Below are positions 26,201-35,356 of a DNA stretch of 64,000 nucleotides, piece by piece. Source of the DNA: Fundidesulfovibrio soli (GTDB lineage Bacteria > Desulfobacterota > Desulfovibrionia > Desulfovibrionales > Desulfovibrionaceae); the NCBI RefSeq assembly GCF_022808695.1, contig NZ_JAKZKW010000003.1, positions 119,963-183,962 on the forward strand. Direction: 5' to 3'. The notes under the pieces were generated by a model. The model was given only the letters and a program-made list of their open reading frames with translations, made no database searches and was not told the origin of the DNA. A program made the position numbers and the translations under genes. How positions within the stretch are numbered: position 1 is the stretch's first letter; the number at the start of each line of letters is the position of its first letter.

Positions 26201-26791
26201 TCAGGTCGCGGGCTGGAATGCCCCGGCCTCGCGCATGGCGATGTCGAGGCCTTTCCCTAAATAGAGACGCAGCGCGGCTGCTGCGGCGGGCAGAACGGCG
26301 CGCACGGCGGCCTCTTCAGAGGATGAAAAGTCCTGCAGCACGTAGGCGGCCACGTCCATCTTGCCCTCGGGGCGGCCGATGCCCAGGCGCAGCCGGACGA
26401 AATCCTGCGATCCGGTTTCCGCCGCGATGGACTTGAGCCCGTTGTGCCCGGCCAGGCCCCCGCCTTTCTTCATGCGCATGCGCCCCAGGGGGAGGTCCAG
26501 TTCGTCGTGGACCACCACGAGGTCCTCCACGGTGAGCTTGTAGTAGCGCAGCGCGTGGGCCACGGCCCTGCCGGAGAGGTTCATGAAGGTCATGGGCTTG
26601 AGCACGAGCACTTCGCCCTCGACCCCGGGCAGGCGCAGGGCGTGGAGCACGCCGTCCTTGCCCATGGAGAGCTCGCGCGAGGAGCCGGACTCCAGGAGGG
26701 CGTCCACCGCCATGAACCCGAAATTGTGGCGGGTGCCGCGATATCTGGGGCCGGGGTTGCCAAGCCCCGCGATGAGGGTGTGCGCTGCCAT
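26201..26791 (-). CDS. pth: Peptidyl-tRNA hydrolase
   Basis: A 196-residue enzyme releasing tRNA from stalled peptidyl-tRNA. Family motifs: LIAGLGNPGPRYRGTRHNFG with the catalytic His, VLKPMTFMNLSGRAV, VHDELDLPLGRMRMKKGGGL and AGHNGLKSIAAETGSQDFVR. Lies after rplY and a terminator, in the common bacterial prs-rplY-pth order. Confidence 0.97.
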   Translation of the reverse strand: MAAHTLIAGLGNPGPRYRGTRHNFGFMAVDALLESGSSRELSMGKDGVLHALRLPGVEGEVLVLKPMTFMNLSGRAVAHALRYYKLTVEDLVVVHDELDLPLGRMRMKKGGGLAGHNGLKSIAAETGSQDFVRLRLGIGRPEGKMDVAAYVLQDFSSSEEAAVRAVLPAAAAALRLYLGKGLDIAMREAGAFQPAT

Positions 26792-26799
26792 GGGTCCTC

Positions 26800-26841
26800 A
26801 AAAAAATCTTGGCCGGGGTCACCGTCGGGACCCCGGCCAAG
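26800..26841 (-). terminator. Terminator between rplY and pth
   Basis: CTTGGCCGGGGTC and GACCCCGGCCAAG form a perfect 13-bp stem with an 8-base loop, followed on the - strand by seven Ts (A-run 26800-26806). Ends 9 bases before the pth start, so pth needs readthrough or its own promoter. Confidence 0.85.
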
Positions 26842-26861
26842 GAGACGGAACTGGGGGAGTG

Positions 26862-27455
26862 TTATTTCCCGCCTTCGCCCTCGGCTTCGGCAGTCGGGGA
26901 GATGACGGCCACCACGGCGAAGTTGCTGTCGAACACGGCCTTGACGCCCTCGGGCAGGACCACGTCCTTGATCTGGATGGCCTGGTTGATCTCCAGCCCG
27001 GCCACGTCGATGACGATCTTGTCGGGGATGTTGGCGGGCAGGCAGACCACTTCCAGGTCCTCGTGATAGATTTCCAGCTTGCCGCCCACGACCACGCCCT
27101 TGGGCTTGCCCTTGACCTCAACTTCCACGCGGACGTGGATCTGCTTGGTCGGGTCGACGCCGTAGAAGTCCACGTGGTCGATCTGGTTCTTGTAGGGGTG
27201 GGCGTCCACGACCCAGATCAGGCTGGGGTGGGTCTCGGTCTTGCCGTCGTGGTCGATGATCAGGTCGAACACGCGGGAGGAGCCAACCTTCTGGAAGACC
27301 TTGCGGAAGGGCAGGTCGGCCACCACCACGGGAATGTTCACGCCTTTGTCGTCATAGTAGACGCCGGGGACCATCTTCTGTGCGCGCAGGCGGCTGTTGG
27401 GGCCTTTGCCTCTCTCGGCGCGGCCCTGGACGGTGAGGCTCAGTTGTTCCTTCAT
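26862..27455 (-). CDS. rplY: 50S ribosomal protein L25/general stress protein Ctc
   Basis: A 197-residue CTC-type L25 (long form with C-terminal TL5 domain). N-terminus MKEQLSLTVQGRAERGKGPN and the 5S rRNA-binding region (SRLRAQKMVPGVYYDDKGVN) are typical; the C-terminal beta domain includes VEVEVKGKPKGVVVGGKLE. Encoded 34 bases after prs, the usual arrangement. Confidence 0.95.
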   Translation of the reverse strand: MKEQLSLTVQGRAERGKGPNSRLRAQKMVPGVYYDDKGVNIPVVVADLPFRKVFQKVGSSRVFDLIIDHDGKTETHPSLIWVVDAHPYKNQIDHVDFYGVDPTKQIHVRVEVEVKGKPKGVVVGGKLEIYHEDLEVVCLPANIPDKIVIDVAGLEINQAIQIKDVVLPEGVKAVFDSNFAVVAVISPTAEAEGEGGK

Positions 27456-27489
27456 GTCGATATCTCCTTGTTCCGCCTGGCGGCGATGA

Positions 27490-28446
27490 CTAGCTGGTCT
27501 TGTTGAAAAGCACGCTCACCGAGGACTCGGTGTGGATGTTGTGGATGGCCTTGGCCAGCAACCCCGCCACGGAGAGCACCTTGATCTTGTCGCAGGCCTG
27601 GGCCTCGGCGGAGAGCGGGATGGTGTTGGTGACCACCACCTCCTTGAAGGGGGAGGCGCTGAGGCGGTCGATGGCGGGGCCGGAGAGCACGGGGTGCGTC
27701 ACGCAGGCCATCACCTCGCGGGCGCCGTTTTCCAGGAGCACCTGAGCGCCCTGGACCATGGTGCCCGCCGTGTCGATCATGTCGTCGATGAGCACGCAGG
27801 TCTTGCCCTCGACATTGCCGATGACGTGCATGGCCTTGGCCTGGTTGGGCGCGTCGCGGCGCTTGTCCACGATGGCGAGGCCGCAGTTCAGGCGCTTGGC
27901 GAAGCTGCGGGCGCGCTCCACGCCGCCGGCGTCCGGGCTGACCACCACCACGTCGCCTTCAACGGCGTCGCGCACGTACTCGGCCAGGATTCCCATGGCG
28001 TAGAGGTTGTCCACCGGCAGGTTGAAGAATCCCTGGATCTGGCCCGCGTGCAGGTCCACCGTGAGCAGGCGGTGCATGCCCGTGACCTGCAGGATGTCGG
28101 CGACGAGCTTGGCGCTGATGGGCGCGCGCGGCGAGACCTTACGGTCCTGCCGGGAATAGCCGTAGTAGGGCACCACGGCCGTCACGCGGGAGGCGCTGGC
28201 GCGCTTGAGCGCGTCGAGGATCAGGGCCAACTCCATGAGGTGGAAGTTCACCGGCAGGCAGGTGGGCTGGATCACGAAAACGTCTGACCCGCGCACGTTG
28301 GCGCCGATCTCCACCCGGATCTCGCCATCGGAAAAGGTGCTGACCATGGAGGGCAGCAGAGTGCAGCCCAGATGGTCGCAAATGGCCCGGGCAAGCTCCG
28401 GGTTGGCGTTGCCGGTGAGAATTTTCAGATCCCCGTGGGTGGCCAT
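27490..28446 (-). CDS. prs: Ribose-phosphate pyrophosphokinase
   Basis: A 318-residue class I PRPP synthetase. Motifs: [50 protein letters not shown], and the PRPP-binding loop [14 protein letters not shown]. Makes PRPP for nucleotide, His and Trp synthesis. Begins just upstream of rplY and just downstream of tRNA-Gln. Confidence 0.97.
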   Translation of the reverse strand: MATHGDLKILTGNANPELARAICDHLGCTLLPSMVSTFSDGEIRVEIGANVRGSDVFVIQPTCLPVNFHLMELALILDALKRASASRVTAVVPYYGYSRQDRKVSPRAPISAKLVADILQVTGMHRLLTVDLHAGQIQGFFNLPVDNLYAMGILAEYVRDAVEGDVVVVSPDAGGVERARSFAKRLNCGLAIVDKRRDAPNQAKAMHVIGNVEGKTCVLIDDMIDTAGTMVQGAQVLLENGAREVMACVTHPVLSGPAIDRLSASPFKEVVVTNTIPLSAEAQACDKIKVLSVAGLLAKAIHNIHTESSVSVLFNKTS

Positions 28447-28468
28447 AGTGTTCCCGTATAGAAAGTTG

Positions 28469-28543
28469 TGGCTGGGGAGGAAGGACTTGAACCCTCGAAT
28501 GCGGGGACCAAAACCCCGTGCCTTACCGCTTGGCGACTCCCCA
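28469..28543 (-). tRNA. tRNA-Gln (anticodon TTG)
   Basis: On the - strand the acceptor arms TGGGGAG/CTCCCCA pair fully, the anticodon stem GGGG/CCCC holds loop TTTTGGT (anticodon TTG), and the T-arm GAAGG-TTCAAGT-CCTTC is normal. CCA is encoded. It lies between ispE and prs in the same direction, so probably one transcript. Confidence 0.96.
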
Positions 28544-28553
28544 ACATGTGCCG

Positions 28554-29420
28554 CTACAACCGCGACAACCAGACCGAATGGCCTTCGCCGGCCAGCGCGT
28601 CCCGGGCGAGGCCCGCTTGCGGCTGGTCACGGAAAAGGCCGAAAACAGCGGAACCGGACCCGCTCATGCAGCTCGCCGCGGCGCCCAGGACCGTCATGCG
28701 CTGCTTGAGGCGGCGCACGCCGGGGAAATCCCTGAAGACTGCGGACTCGAAACTGTTGGCTATAAAGGTGCCGGAAACGCAAAACGGTCGCATACTCGCA
28801 GGACAGCCGCTTGTCAAGCGGGGGGTGCCTGTTTGGGTGGCGTCGCCAAGGTGCATGGCGTCCCAGGCGCGGTAGGCCCAGGCCGTGTTCACACGCTCCG
28901 CGGGCACCGCCAGCACCAGGTGCATCCCGGCGAGCATCGTCTCGACAGGTTCGAGCATCTCGCCCACGCCCGTGGCCCAGGCAGGGCGGCCCAACAGGAA
29001 GAAGGGCACGTCCGCCCCCAGGGAGGCCGCCAGGGCGGAGAGCTCCGCGCGGCCCAGGGCCGCCGCGCCGGCGTGGCCGTTGAGCCAGGTCAGCATGGCA
29101 GCCGCGTCCGCGCTGCCGCCCCCCAGGCCCGCGCCCGAGGGGATGGACTTCTCAAGGTGCGCATCCAGCCCAGAGCGACTGCCCGTGCGCAGGGCGAAGG
29201 CCTCGTAGGCCCTGGCCACCAGGTTGTCGGGTCCGGCCAGGGTCTGGTCCGAGCAGGTGAGGCGCAGCCCGGGCTCCCCCCCGGGGGTCAGCCGCAGCAC
29301 GTCATGCGGTTCGGCAACGGGGAGGAACAGCGAGCGCAGCTCGTGGTAGCCGTCGGGGCGCACCTCGACGATCTCCAGATAGATGTTGACCTTGCAGCTG
29401 ATCCGCAGGGTGTCGCTCAT
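28554..29420 (-). CDS. ispE: 4-diphosphocytidyl-2-C-methyl-D-erythritol kinase
   Basis: A 288-residue GHMP kinase of the MEP isoprenoid pathway. N-terminal [20 protein letters not shown], the ATP-binding [18 protein letters not shown] and C-terminal [12 protein letters not shown] are all present. The ATG overlaps the stop codon of the upstream protease gene (ATGA), so translation is coupled. tRNA-Gln and prs follow, a common arrangement. Confidence 0.96.
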   Translation of the reverse strand: MSDTLRISCKVNIYLEIVEVRPDGYHELRSLFLPVAEPHDVLRLTPGGEPGLRLTCSDQTLAGPDNLVARAYEAFALRTGSRSGLDAHLEKSIPSGAGLGGGSADAAAMLTWLNGHAGAAALGRAELSALAASLGADVPFFLLGRPAWATGVGEMLEPVETMLAGMHLVLAVPAERVNTAWAYRAWDAMHLGDATQTGTPRLTSGCPASMRPFCVSGTFIANSFESAVFRDFPGVRRLKQRMTVLGAAASCMSGSGSAVFGLFRDQPQAGLARDALAGEGHSVWLSRL

Positions 29421-30838
29421 TGCTTCTCCGGCAGGGCCACGGCGCGGAAGAGATTCTGCTGGCCGCGCTTGATCAGCAGCAGGACCACGCCCTTCTTGCG
29501 CGCGTCGCCCTCGATCACCTTGGTGAAGTCGGCCACGGAGTCGATGGGCGTCTGGTTGGCCTCCAGAAGCACGTCGCCCGCCTTGACCTCGGCGTCGGCC
29601 GCCGGGGAACCAGGCGTCACTTCGGCCACCAGCAGGCCCTTTCCTGCGGGCATCCCCGCGGCGAGCGCCTCCTCGGGCTTCAGCGGGCGTAGGCCCAGGC
29701 CCACCTGGGAGGCCGCCTTGGATTCCGTCGTGATTTCGGTCTTGGCCGCGCTGAGCTTGGCGGCGTCGCGCTGGCCCAGGGTGGCCGTGAGGGTCAGGGC
29801 CTTGCCCTTGCGCCACACGCCCAGCTCGGTCTTGCTGCCGGGCCTGAGAGCGGCCACCGCGCGCAGCATGGCGGCGGAGTCCTTGACCTCGCGGCCGCCC
29901 ACGGACGTGATCACGTCGCCTACCTGCACCCCGGCCTTGGCCGCGGGTTCGTTCTCCATGACGGAGGTGATCAGCGCTCCCTTGGCTTCGTCCATGCCCA
30001 GGGCCTTGGCGGCGTTCTCGTCCACGTCCTGGATGGAGACTCCCAGCCAGCCGCGCTTGATCTCCTTGTGCTCGCGAAGGTCCGCGATGACGGAGGCGGC
30101 CATGCTCGACGGGATGGCGAAGCCGATGCCCTGGCCCGAGGCCACGATGGCCGTGTTGATGCCCACGACCTTGCCGTCGAGGTTGAGCAGCGGACCGCCG
30201 GAGTTGCCGGGGTTGATGGAGGCGTCCGTCTGCAGGAAGTTGTCGAAGGGGCCCGCGCCGATCACGCGGCCCTTGGCGCTCAGGATGCCGGCGGTGACCG
30301 TGTTGTTCAGCCCGAAGGGATTGCCGATGGCCACCACCCAGGCCCCGACCTTGAGGGCTTCGGAATCGCCGAACTCCAGGAAGGGCAGGTCGCCGCCGTT
30401 CTCGATCTTGACCACGGCCAGGTCCAGTTCGGGGTCGCGCCCGATCACCTTGGCGGGCAGGGGTTTGTCCTTGCCGCGCAGTTGGACCTTGATCTCCTCG
30501 GCGTCCTCGACGACGTGGTTGTTGGTGACGATGAAGCCGTCCTTGGAGATGACGAACCCCGTGCCCATGGAGCGCTGCCGCTTGGAGGGGGCCTCGTCTT
30601 TGAAACGGCGCTGGAACTGGTCGAAGAAGTCGTCAAACGGGCCGCCGCGCGGGTGGTTCTTGAGGAAGTCGCGCAGCTTGTCCTCGGTGTTCACCGAGCG
30701 CACGGTGCTCAGGTTGACCACGGCTGCACCGGCGGTGTCGGCAAGTTCGGAAAAATCGGGCAGATTCACCCGGGCCTGGGCAGGGAGGCAGAGGCCCAGG
30801 CAGAGGACGATCATGGCTGCTGCGGTCCACCGTGACAT
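29417..30838 (-). CDS. degP: Do-family (DegP/DegQ-like) periplasmic serine protease
   Basis: A 473-residue HtrA protease: signal peptide MSRWTAAAMIVLCLGLCLPA ending QARV, trypsin-like domain with His in VTNNHVVEDAEE, Asp in DLAVVKIENGG and Ser in NPGNSGGPLLNLDG, then two PDZ domains (LGVSIQDVDENAAKALG region and the C-terminal AEVTPGSPAADAEVKAGDVL). AGGAG precedes the start. Handles misfolded envelope proteins. Overlaps ispE by 4 bases. Confidence 0.94.
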   Translation of the reverse strand: MSRWTAAAMIVLCLGLCLPAQARVNLPDFSELADTAGAAVVNLSTVRSVNTEDKLRDFLKNHPRGGPFDDFFDQFQRRFKDEAPSKRQRSMGTGFVISKDGFIVTNNHVVEDAEEIKVQLRGKDKPLPAKVIGRDPELDLAVVKIENGGDLPFLEFGDSEALKVGAWVVAIGNPFGLNNTVTAGILSAKGRVIGAGPFDNFLQTDASINPGNSGGPLLNLDGKVVGINTAIVASGQGIGFAIPSSMAASVIADLREHKEIKRGWLGVSIQDVDENAAKALGMDEAKGALITSVMENEPAAKAGVQVGDVITSVGGREVKDSAAMLRAVAALRPGSKTELGVWRKGKALTLTATLGQRDAAKLSAAKTEITTESKAASQVGLGLRPLKPEEALAAGMPAGKGLLVAEVTPGSPAADAEVKAGDVLLEANQTPIDSVADFTKVIEGDARKKGVVLLLIKRGQQNLFRAVALPEKQ

Positions 30839-30988
30839 TGGAGGCTCCTGGAGTCGCGCATGCGCGGAAGTGTGTTGCGGCCGATGACTATACCCCTCCC
30901 GCGCGGAATGTAAACCGCACTCTCGCGCCAGACCGCACAGGGGGTTGACCCGGGGCGGCCCCCTCGACTATCAAGACGGTCCTTGCAT

Positions 30989-31065
<77 letters not shown>

Positions 31066-31074
31066 CGCATGAAA

Positions 31075-31106
31075 GGGAGCCGGCGTAGCGCCGGGCTCCC
31101 TTTTTT
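31075..31106 (+). terminator. Terminator of tRNA-Arg
   Basis: GGGAGCCGGCG and CGCCGGGCTCCC form a long GC stem (one extra G) closed by TAG, followed by six Ts. Ten bases after the tRNA 3' end. Confidence 0.9.
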
Positions 31107-31328
31107 CGTCTCGGACTTATGGCGCGCTTGGTCCCTACAACGGTGGCGCGCCTGTCCTTTTTTCTGCCTGGCGCCGGTTGGGCGGCAGTCTCGCGGTACA
31201 CCCTGGATGATCCGTCCAGGATGCCCGGCCGGTTCATGTGGCCCGCCACGGCAGGCATTGCGCGCCGTGATGCTGTGGCATCCGGTGCCGGGATTCACCC
31301 GGGGCATTGCCATAACACGCCGCAGGGG

Positions 31329-32495
31329 TCACCCTCTGTTGAACAACTTGCTGAGAAAGCTCCCTTGTTTCGGTTGGTGCGTTGGCACGACAGAGATATG
31401 GTTTGCAGTCAACTTGGTGACCATCTCGGTGAATGCCTTGGTGATCTTGGCGTCGGGATGGTCCTCATAAAGCAAGGCCCCGCTTTGGCAGCAAGAGCTG
31501 ACGCGCTTGTAGTCGTTCGGGATCGTGTGAAAAACATCAGTTCCGACAAATTTTGCAATGTCTTCGAGGCTCAGCTTCGAGTTCGAGTCATACCTGTTGA
31601 CGATGAAGTGTATTTTTGAGGGGAACGTTTCATTGTAGTCCGTGAGGAACTTGATCAGAAGCTTGGCGTTGCGCAGTGATTGGACATCGGCCTGGATGAC
31701 GATCATGATGTAATCGGATGAGTTCAGGAGGGCGATGTCGATTTCGCTGAGGCCAGAGCCGTGGTCGATGGTGATGTATTGGTAATACCCCCGGGCGACT
31801 TCGAGGATTGAAGACATGGCCTCGATGGACGCCAGGGGGATTTCGTTGTGGTGTGAGATCGGCGGCAGCACACTGAGGCCGGAGCGGTGCTTGGCCGCAA
31901 CGTTGGTCAGCAAGGATGTGTCGAGGCGGTGCACTTCGCGGACAAGATAGCCGATGGTGTGGACGGGGGTCATGTCCAGAATGACATGGGCATCGCCGAG
32001 GGGTTGGTGCAAGTCCATGAGCAACGTGTTCCGTTCGCTCAGTTGCAGCAGCAACGCGGTGTTGGTGCATATCGACGTGGTTCCGACGCCGCCTTTCGCG
32101 CCAAGGAACGATACGACCCGGCACGGCATGTCGACGCGGCTTCTGTCCTTCTTGAACCGTTTGATGAATACGTCGAGCGAGGCTTCAAATTTATTCGCGG
32201 ATAAGGGCAGGAGGAAATAGCCGCGGGCCCCGGCGTTGACGAACTCCAAAATGCGGGAGTGGCTGGCCTCTCCTGAAATGACGAAGATCTCAAGGGCAGG
32301 GTTTATCTCCAGGAAGTTACGCAGATCCATCAGCGCCTTGCCGAAGTCGTTGCCGATTTCGATGATATAAATGTCAGCGTAATATGGATATGTTGTGATG
32401 ATAGAGAACTCAGGGTGTGCCGCCATGTACCCGTAGATGATCTTGGATGCGGCCTTGTCTGCGACTTCTATGCAAACCTTAATCTGCGTGTCCAT
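31329..32495 (-). CDS. TadZ/CpaE-like pilus-localising ATPase
   Basis: A 388-residue protein: an N-terminal receiver-like domain (about 1-125, lacking a canonical phospho-Asp set) and a MinD/ParA-type ATPase with deviant Walker A FLGAKGGVGTTSICTNTALL. This is the CpaE/TadZ layout that places the Flp pilus machine at the pole. AGGAG precedes MDTQIKVCIEVADK. It is the last gene of the Tad locus. Composition is lower in GC than the housekeeping genes nearby. Confidence 0.88.
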   Translation of the reverse strand: MDTQIKVCIEVADKAASKIIYGYMAAHPEFSIITTYPYYADIYIIEIGNDFGKALMDLRNFLEINPALEIFVISGEASHSRILEFVNAGARGYFLLPLSANKFEASLDVFIKRFKKDRSRVDMPCRVVSFLGAKGGVGTTSICTNTALLLQLSERNTLLMDLHQPLGDAHVILDMTPVHTIGYLVREVHRLDTSLLTNVAAKHRSGLSVLPPISHHNEIPLASIEAMSSILEVARGYYQYITIDHGSGLSEIDIALLNSSDYIMIVIQADVQSLRNAKLLIKFLTDYNETFPSKIHFIVNRYDSNSKLSLEDIAKFVGTDVFHTIPNDYKRVSSCCQSGALLYEDHPDAKITKAFTEMVTKLTANHISVVPTHQPKQGSFLSKLFNRG

Positions 32496-32516
32496 TGTGT
32501 CTCCTGAAGAATGCAA

Positions 32517-34154
32517 TTAGTCGCGCGCATTGCAGCGCCAGCGATTGACAACGTCCGATATGAGCGATCTTCTGAAACATTCCTTTTCCCAGGATTGCGA
32601 AACCGGGAGGGATTGTCTTTGTGGCATCTGGTTCGGCTGCAGCATGTTGAAGCGGAGCCGCATGGGCATCGACACTGCGTCTCCGACTACAACCGCATCG
32701 CGGGTCCGCAGGGACGGCAACATCTTGAACAGGCTCAGGTCGTTCTCGGGAAGCGCGGTGTTGACGAACTCCTGGTCTGCGGAGGTGGTCAGCCGCAGGC
32801 AGAACAATGTGTTGCACTGCGACAATATGCGCTGGGATATGTCGGCAGGGCGCTGGGTGACGATGCCAAGCCCTATGCCGTACTTTCTTCCCTCCTGGGC
32901 GATCCGCGCGATGGCACGCCCTGCGGGGAGCATGGAGGTCTGCTCGTCCCTCGAGACGTACCGGTGCGCCTCTTCGCAGACCAGCAGGACGGGAGGGGTG
33001 TTGGCCTTGTCACTCCAGACTGCGAAGTCGAAAATGATGCGGGCTACGAGTGAGATGAGTACGTTGACAATGTCGCTAGGTGCCCCGGCAAGGTTCAGGA
33101 TGGTGATGGGTTTGCCGTCCGACGGTATGCGCAGTATTCGCGACAGGATTTCAGCAAAGTTGTCGTGTACGATGAAGTCCGAGAACATGAAGTCAAAGCG
33201 CTTGTCGGATTTGAGTTGCTCGATGCGGGCAAGGATGGCCAGATAAGGCAAGGAACTTCCAGGCTTGTCCAGCTTCCCCATCTCCTCGTTGATCAACTCC
33301 TGGACCCGGCTCAAACGATAGGGCGTCGGCGTGTCGACAGTTATGTTGAAAGGGCGGTTGTCAGAACTGAGATATTCCAGTTTCGCGGATGTTATGCAGT
33401 TGAACAGGATTTGTGATTGCAAGTCCACCTGGGTTGAGTCGCCTTGGCATAAAACGCGCTTGGTTTCCTCAAAGTTCAAGAGCCAGTATGGGAGGGAAAT
33501 GGATCTGACGTCGATGTATTCTGATCGATCTTGAAAAGCGGTTTTGTATTCATCATGCGGGTCGATCAAAATGACGTGCCCGTGTGGGTATTTGTCGAGG
33601 ATGGCTTGGAGCACGACTACGAGGGAGCAGGACTTCCCCGCGCCGGTGGAGCCAAGTATCGCAAAATGTTTGCTGATAAGCTCGTCGACGTCGATGTTGA
33701 TGGGGATGTCTTTGTTCTGGTGGAGCACTCCGACTTTGACGGATCTGCGGAATGGCAAGCCGTATACTTCGTTCAGATCGTCGCGCGTCACGGCTTGAAT
33801 GCTCTGCCCAAAGGTTGGGTATGAGGATATGCCACGTTTGAAGCGAAAGTTGCCGGTTGCGGACAGGGCTGTTTCGCCGAACAATTCGACGCGGAACTGG
33901 TAGCTGGTTCGCGGCAGCCCGCACTGCCCTGGCTCGATGGCGTTGCACTCGGCTATCATTCCGTACACAACTGAGCTGGTTGTTTGTATTTTTACGATAT
34001 TCCCTATGTATATTGAATTCGGGATGCCGCCATCATCACCTTGAGTGAACAGGCCAGTGATGGAAGAGCTTGATGTCGCCGTGACGTGCCCCAGGTGATT
34101 GTCTTCTTTGTCAGGCCCGTTCTGAGTACCATTTGTGTTCATTGCATTGTTCAT
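32517..34154 (-). CDS. HerA-type hexameric ATPase (DUF87) inside the Tad locus
   Basis: A 545-residue ATPase of the HerA/FtsK superfamily. A HAS-barrel-like N-terminus (about 45-130) is followed by Walker A AILGSTGAGKSCSLVVVLQA, the DPHDEY motif, Walker B VLLVCEEAHRYVS, and the C-terminal VTQRPADISQRILSQCNT sensor region. HerA-type ATPases usually pump or resect DNA with NurA, or drive conjugation-like translocation; no NurA nuclease is visible here. It is 21 bases from the TadZ gene in the same direction and so belongs to this operon, which is not a usual Tad component. Low GC. Confidence 0.82.
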   Translation of the reverse strand: MNNAMNTNGTQNGPDKEDNHLGHVTATSSSSITGLFTQGDDGGIPNSIYIGNIVKIQTTSSVVYGMIAECNAIEPGQCGLPRTSYQFRVELFGETALSATGNFRFKRGISSYPTFGQSIQAVTRDDLNEVYGLPFRRSVKVGVLHQNKDIPINIDVDELISKHFAILGSTGAGKSCSLVVVLQAILDKYPHGHVILIDPHDEYKTAFQDRSEYIDVRSISLPYWLLNFEETKRVLCQGDSTQVDLQSQILFNCITSAKLEYLSSDNRPFNITVDTPTPYRLSRVQELINEEMGKLDKPGSSLPYLAILARIEQLKSDKRFDFMFSDFIVHDNFAEILSRILRIPSDGKPITILNLAGAPSDIVNVLISLVARIIFDFAVWSDKANTPPVLLVCEEAHRYVSRDEQTSMLPAGRAIARIAQEGRKYGIGLGIVTQRPADISQRILSQCNTLFCLRLTTSADQEFVNTALPENDLSLFKMLPSLRTRDAVVVGDAVSMPMRLRFNMLQPNQMPQRQSLPVSQSWEKECFRRSLISDVVNRWRCNARD

Positions 34155-34269
34155 AATGTGATAATGTCGAGTGCAATCCGTGAGGGATGTGCATCATCCA
34201 TACCTTGGTTTCCGTTTCGTTATCGTGTTGCGGACGTTGCCTTGCAATCGTTGCCATTTTCCAGCACTT

Positions 34270-35346
34270 TCATTGACTGACCAGGGGGACAGGTGTCCTC
34301 GTCGGGGCAATTGGAGCAGGCGGCTCGACATTGATGGACGGGGGCGCAGGCTGCACAGAAGGTGAGGCGGCACCCTTCGCGTCGGGAGGCGGCACCGGTC
34401 CGGGTTCCTCCGTGGGCATCTGGAGCGGCTTGACGGATGCGGATTCCTTCTGGATTGCGCCATAACGGATGATGTTTTCGTGGGCAGGTTTGTAGACCGT
34501 AGGGCTGGCGCTGATGGCCTTGTTGAACATCTCCATGGCCTTCTGGTGGTCGCCTGCGTCGATGAAACAACACCCCGTATTGTTGAGGGCGAATGCCTCG
34601 CCGCCACTCGCCTTGAACGCTTTGAAGGCATCGTCGAATCGTTTGAGGCGGCAATATGTCAAAGCCAGGTTGTTCATCGTGCGTTTCGAATTGCCAAAAC
34701 TCAACGATCGAACGAACGCATCCCGGGCGTTGTCGTACTGACCGAGGATGAAAAACGATATTCCCAAGTTGTTGAGTATGTTCTGGTTGCCGCCGGTTTG
34801 CGCGATCACCGCTTGAAATTCCTTGACGGCCAGGTTTGCCTTGCCAGTCTTGTTGTAGGTCGCCCCGAGAAGATATCTTGCGTAACTGTTGCCCTGGTCT
34901 TTCGGGACGAGGTCGGCCAGCCTGGCCTCGGCTGCCGCATAATCTCCCGCCATGTAGGCGGAGTATCCGCCTAATGTCGCGGCTTCGTGATTGTCCGGCG
35001 CGATTCGGGAGACCTCCTCGAAGCTCTTCACAGCCTTTGCATACGCGCCAACCGACAAATATGCTTTCCCCTTGCGTAATTCTGCGGCATCCTTGGGGAA
35101 TCCAGCTTTCACGGCCTGGTCCAGAAGCTCGATGGCCACGGCGATTTGGTCCGCCGCGAGCGCCGCGTCCGCCTGGGCCACCAGTTGGGTGTATGCTTCC
35201 TTGCCCTGCCCTGCCTTTAATTTGTCAGCGTCTGTTTTGTGCTGAAGTTTCGAGCAGCCCTGCATGGCGACCGTGGCGGCCAGGAGAGCAAGCAACGGGA
35301 GAATGGCACTCATGCATCTGGCGTACGTAAGGTTACTTCTAATCAT
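34270..35346 (-). CDS. tadD: TadD-like TPR lipoprotein
   Basis: A 358-residue TPR protein with an N-terminal lipobox (LAATVAMQGCSK), then at least six TPR-like repeats between residues about 45 and 290, and a Pro-rich C-terminal tail (PPSINVEPPAPIAPTRT). In Tad systems TadD/CpaO-type lipoproteins are needed for secretin or pilus assembly. Starts 10 bases after the tadC stop codon. Confidence 0.82.
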   Translation of the reverse strand: MIRSNLTYARCMSAILPLLALLAATVAMQGCSKLQHKTDADKLKAGQGKEAYTQLVAQADAALAADQIAVAIELLDQAVKAGFPKDAAELRKGKAYLSVGAYAKAVKSFEEVSRIAPDNHEAATLGGYSAYMAGDYAAAEARLADLVPKDQGNSYARYLLGATYNKTGKANLAVKEFQAVIAQTGGNQNILNNLGISFFILGQYDNARDAFVRSLSFGNSKRTMNNLALTYCRLKRFDDAFKAFKASGGEAFALNNTGCCFIDAGDHQKAMEMFNKAISASPTVYKPAHENIIRYGAIQKESASVKPLQMPTEEPGPVPPPDAKGAASPSVQPAPPSINVEPPAPIAPTRTPVPLVSQ

Positions 35347-35356
35347 CTGTACAACC

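Noticed and set aside
32517..34154. Conjugative or type IV secretion ATPase
   Set aside because: No other conjugation or type IV genes nearby; the context is a Tad operon.
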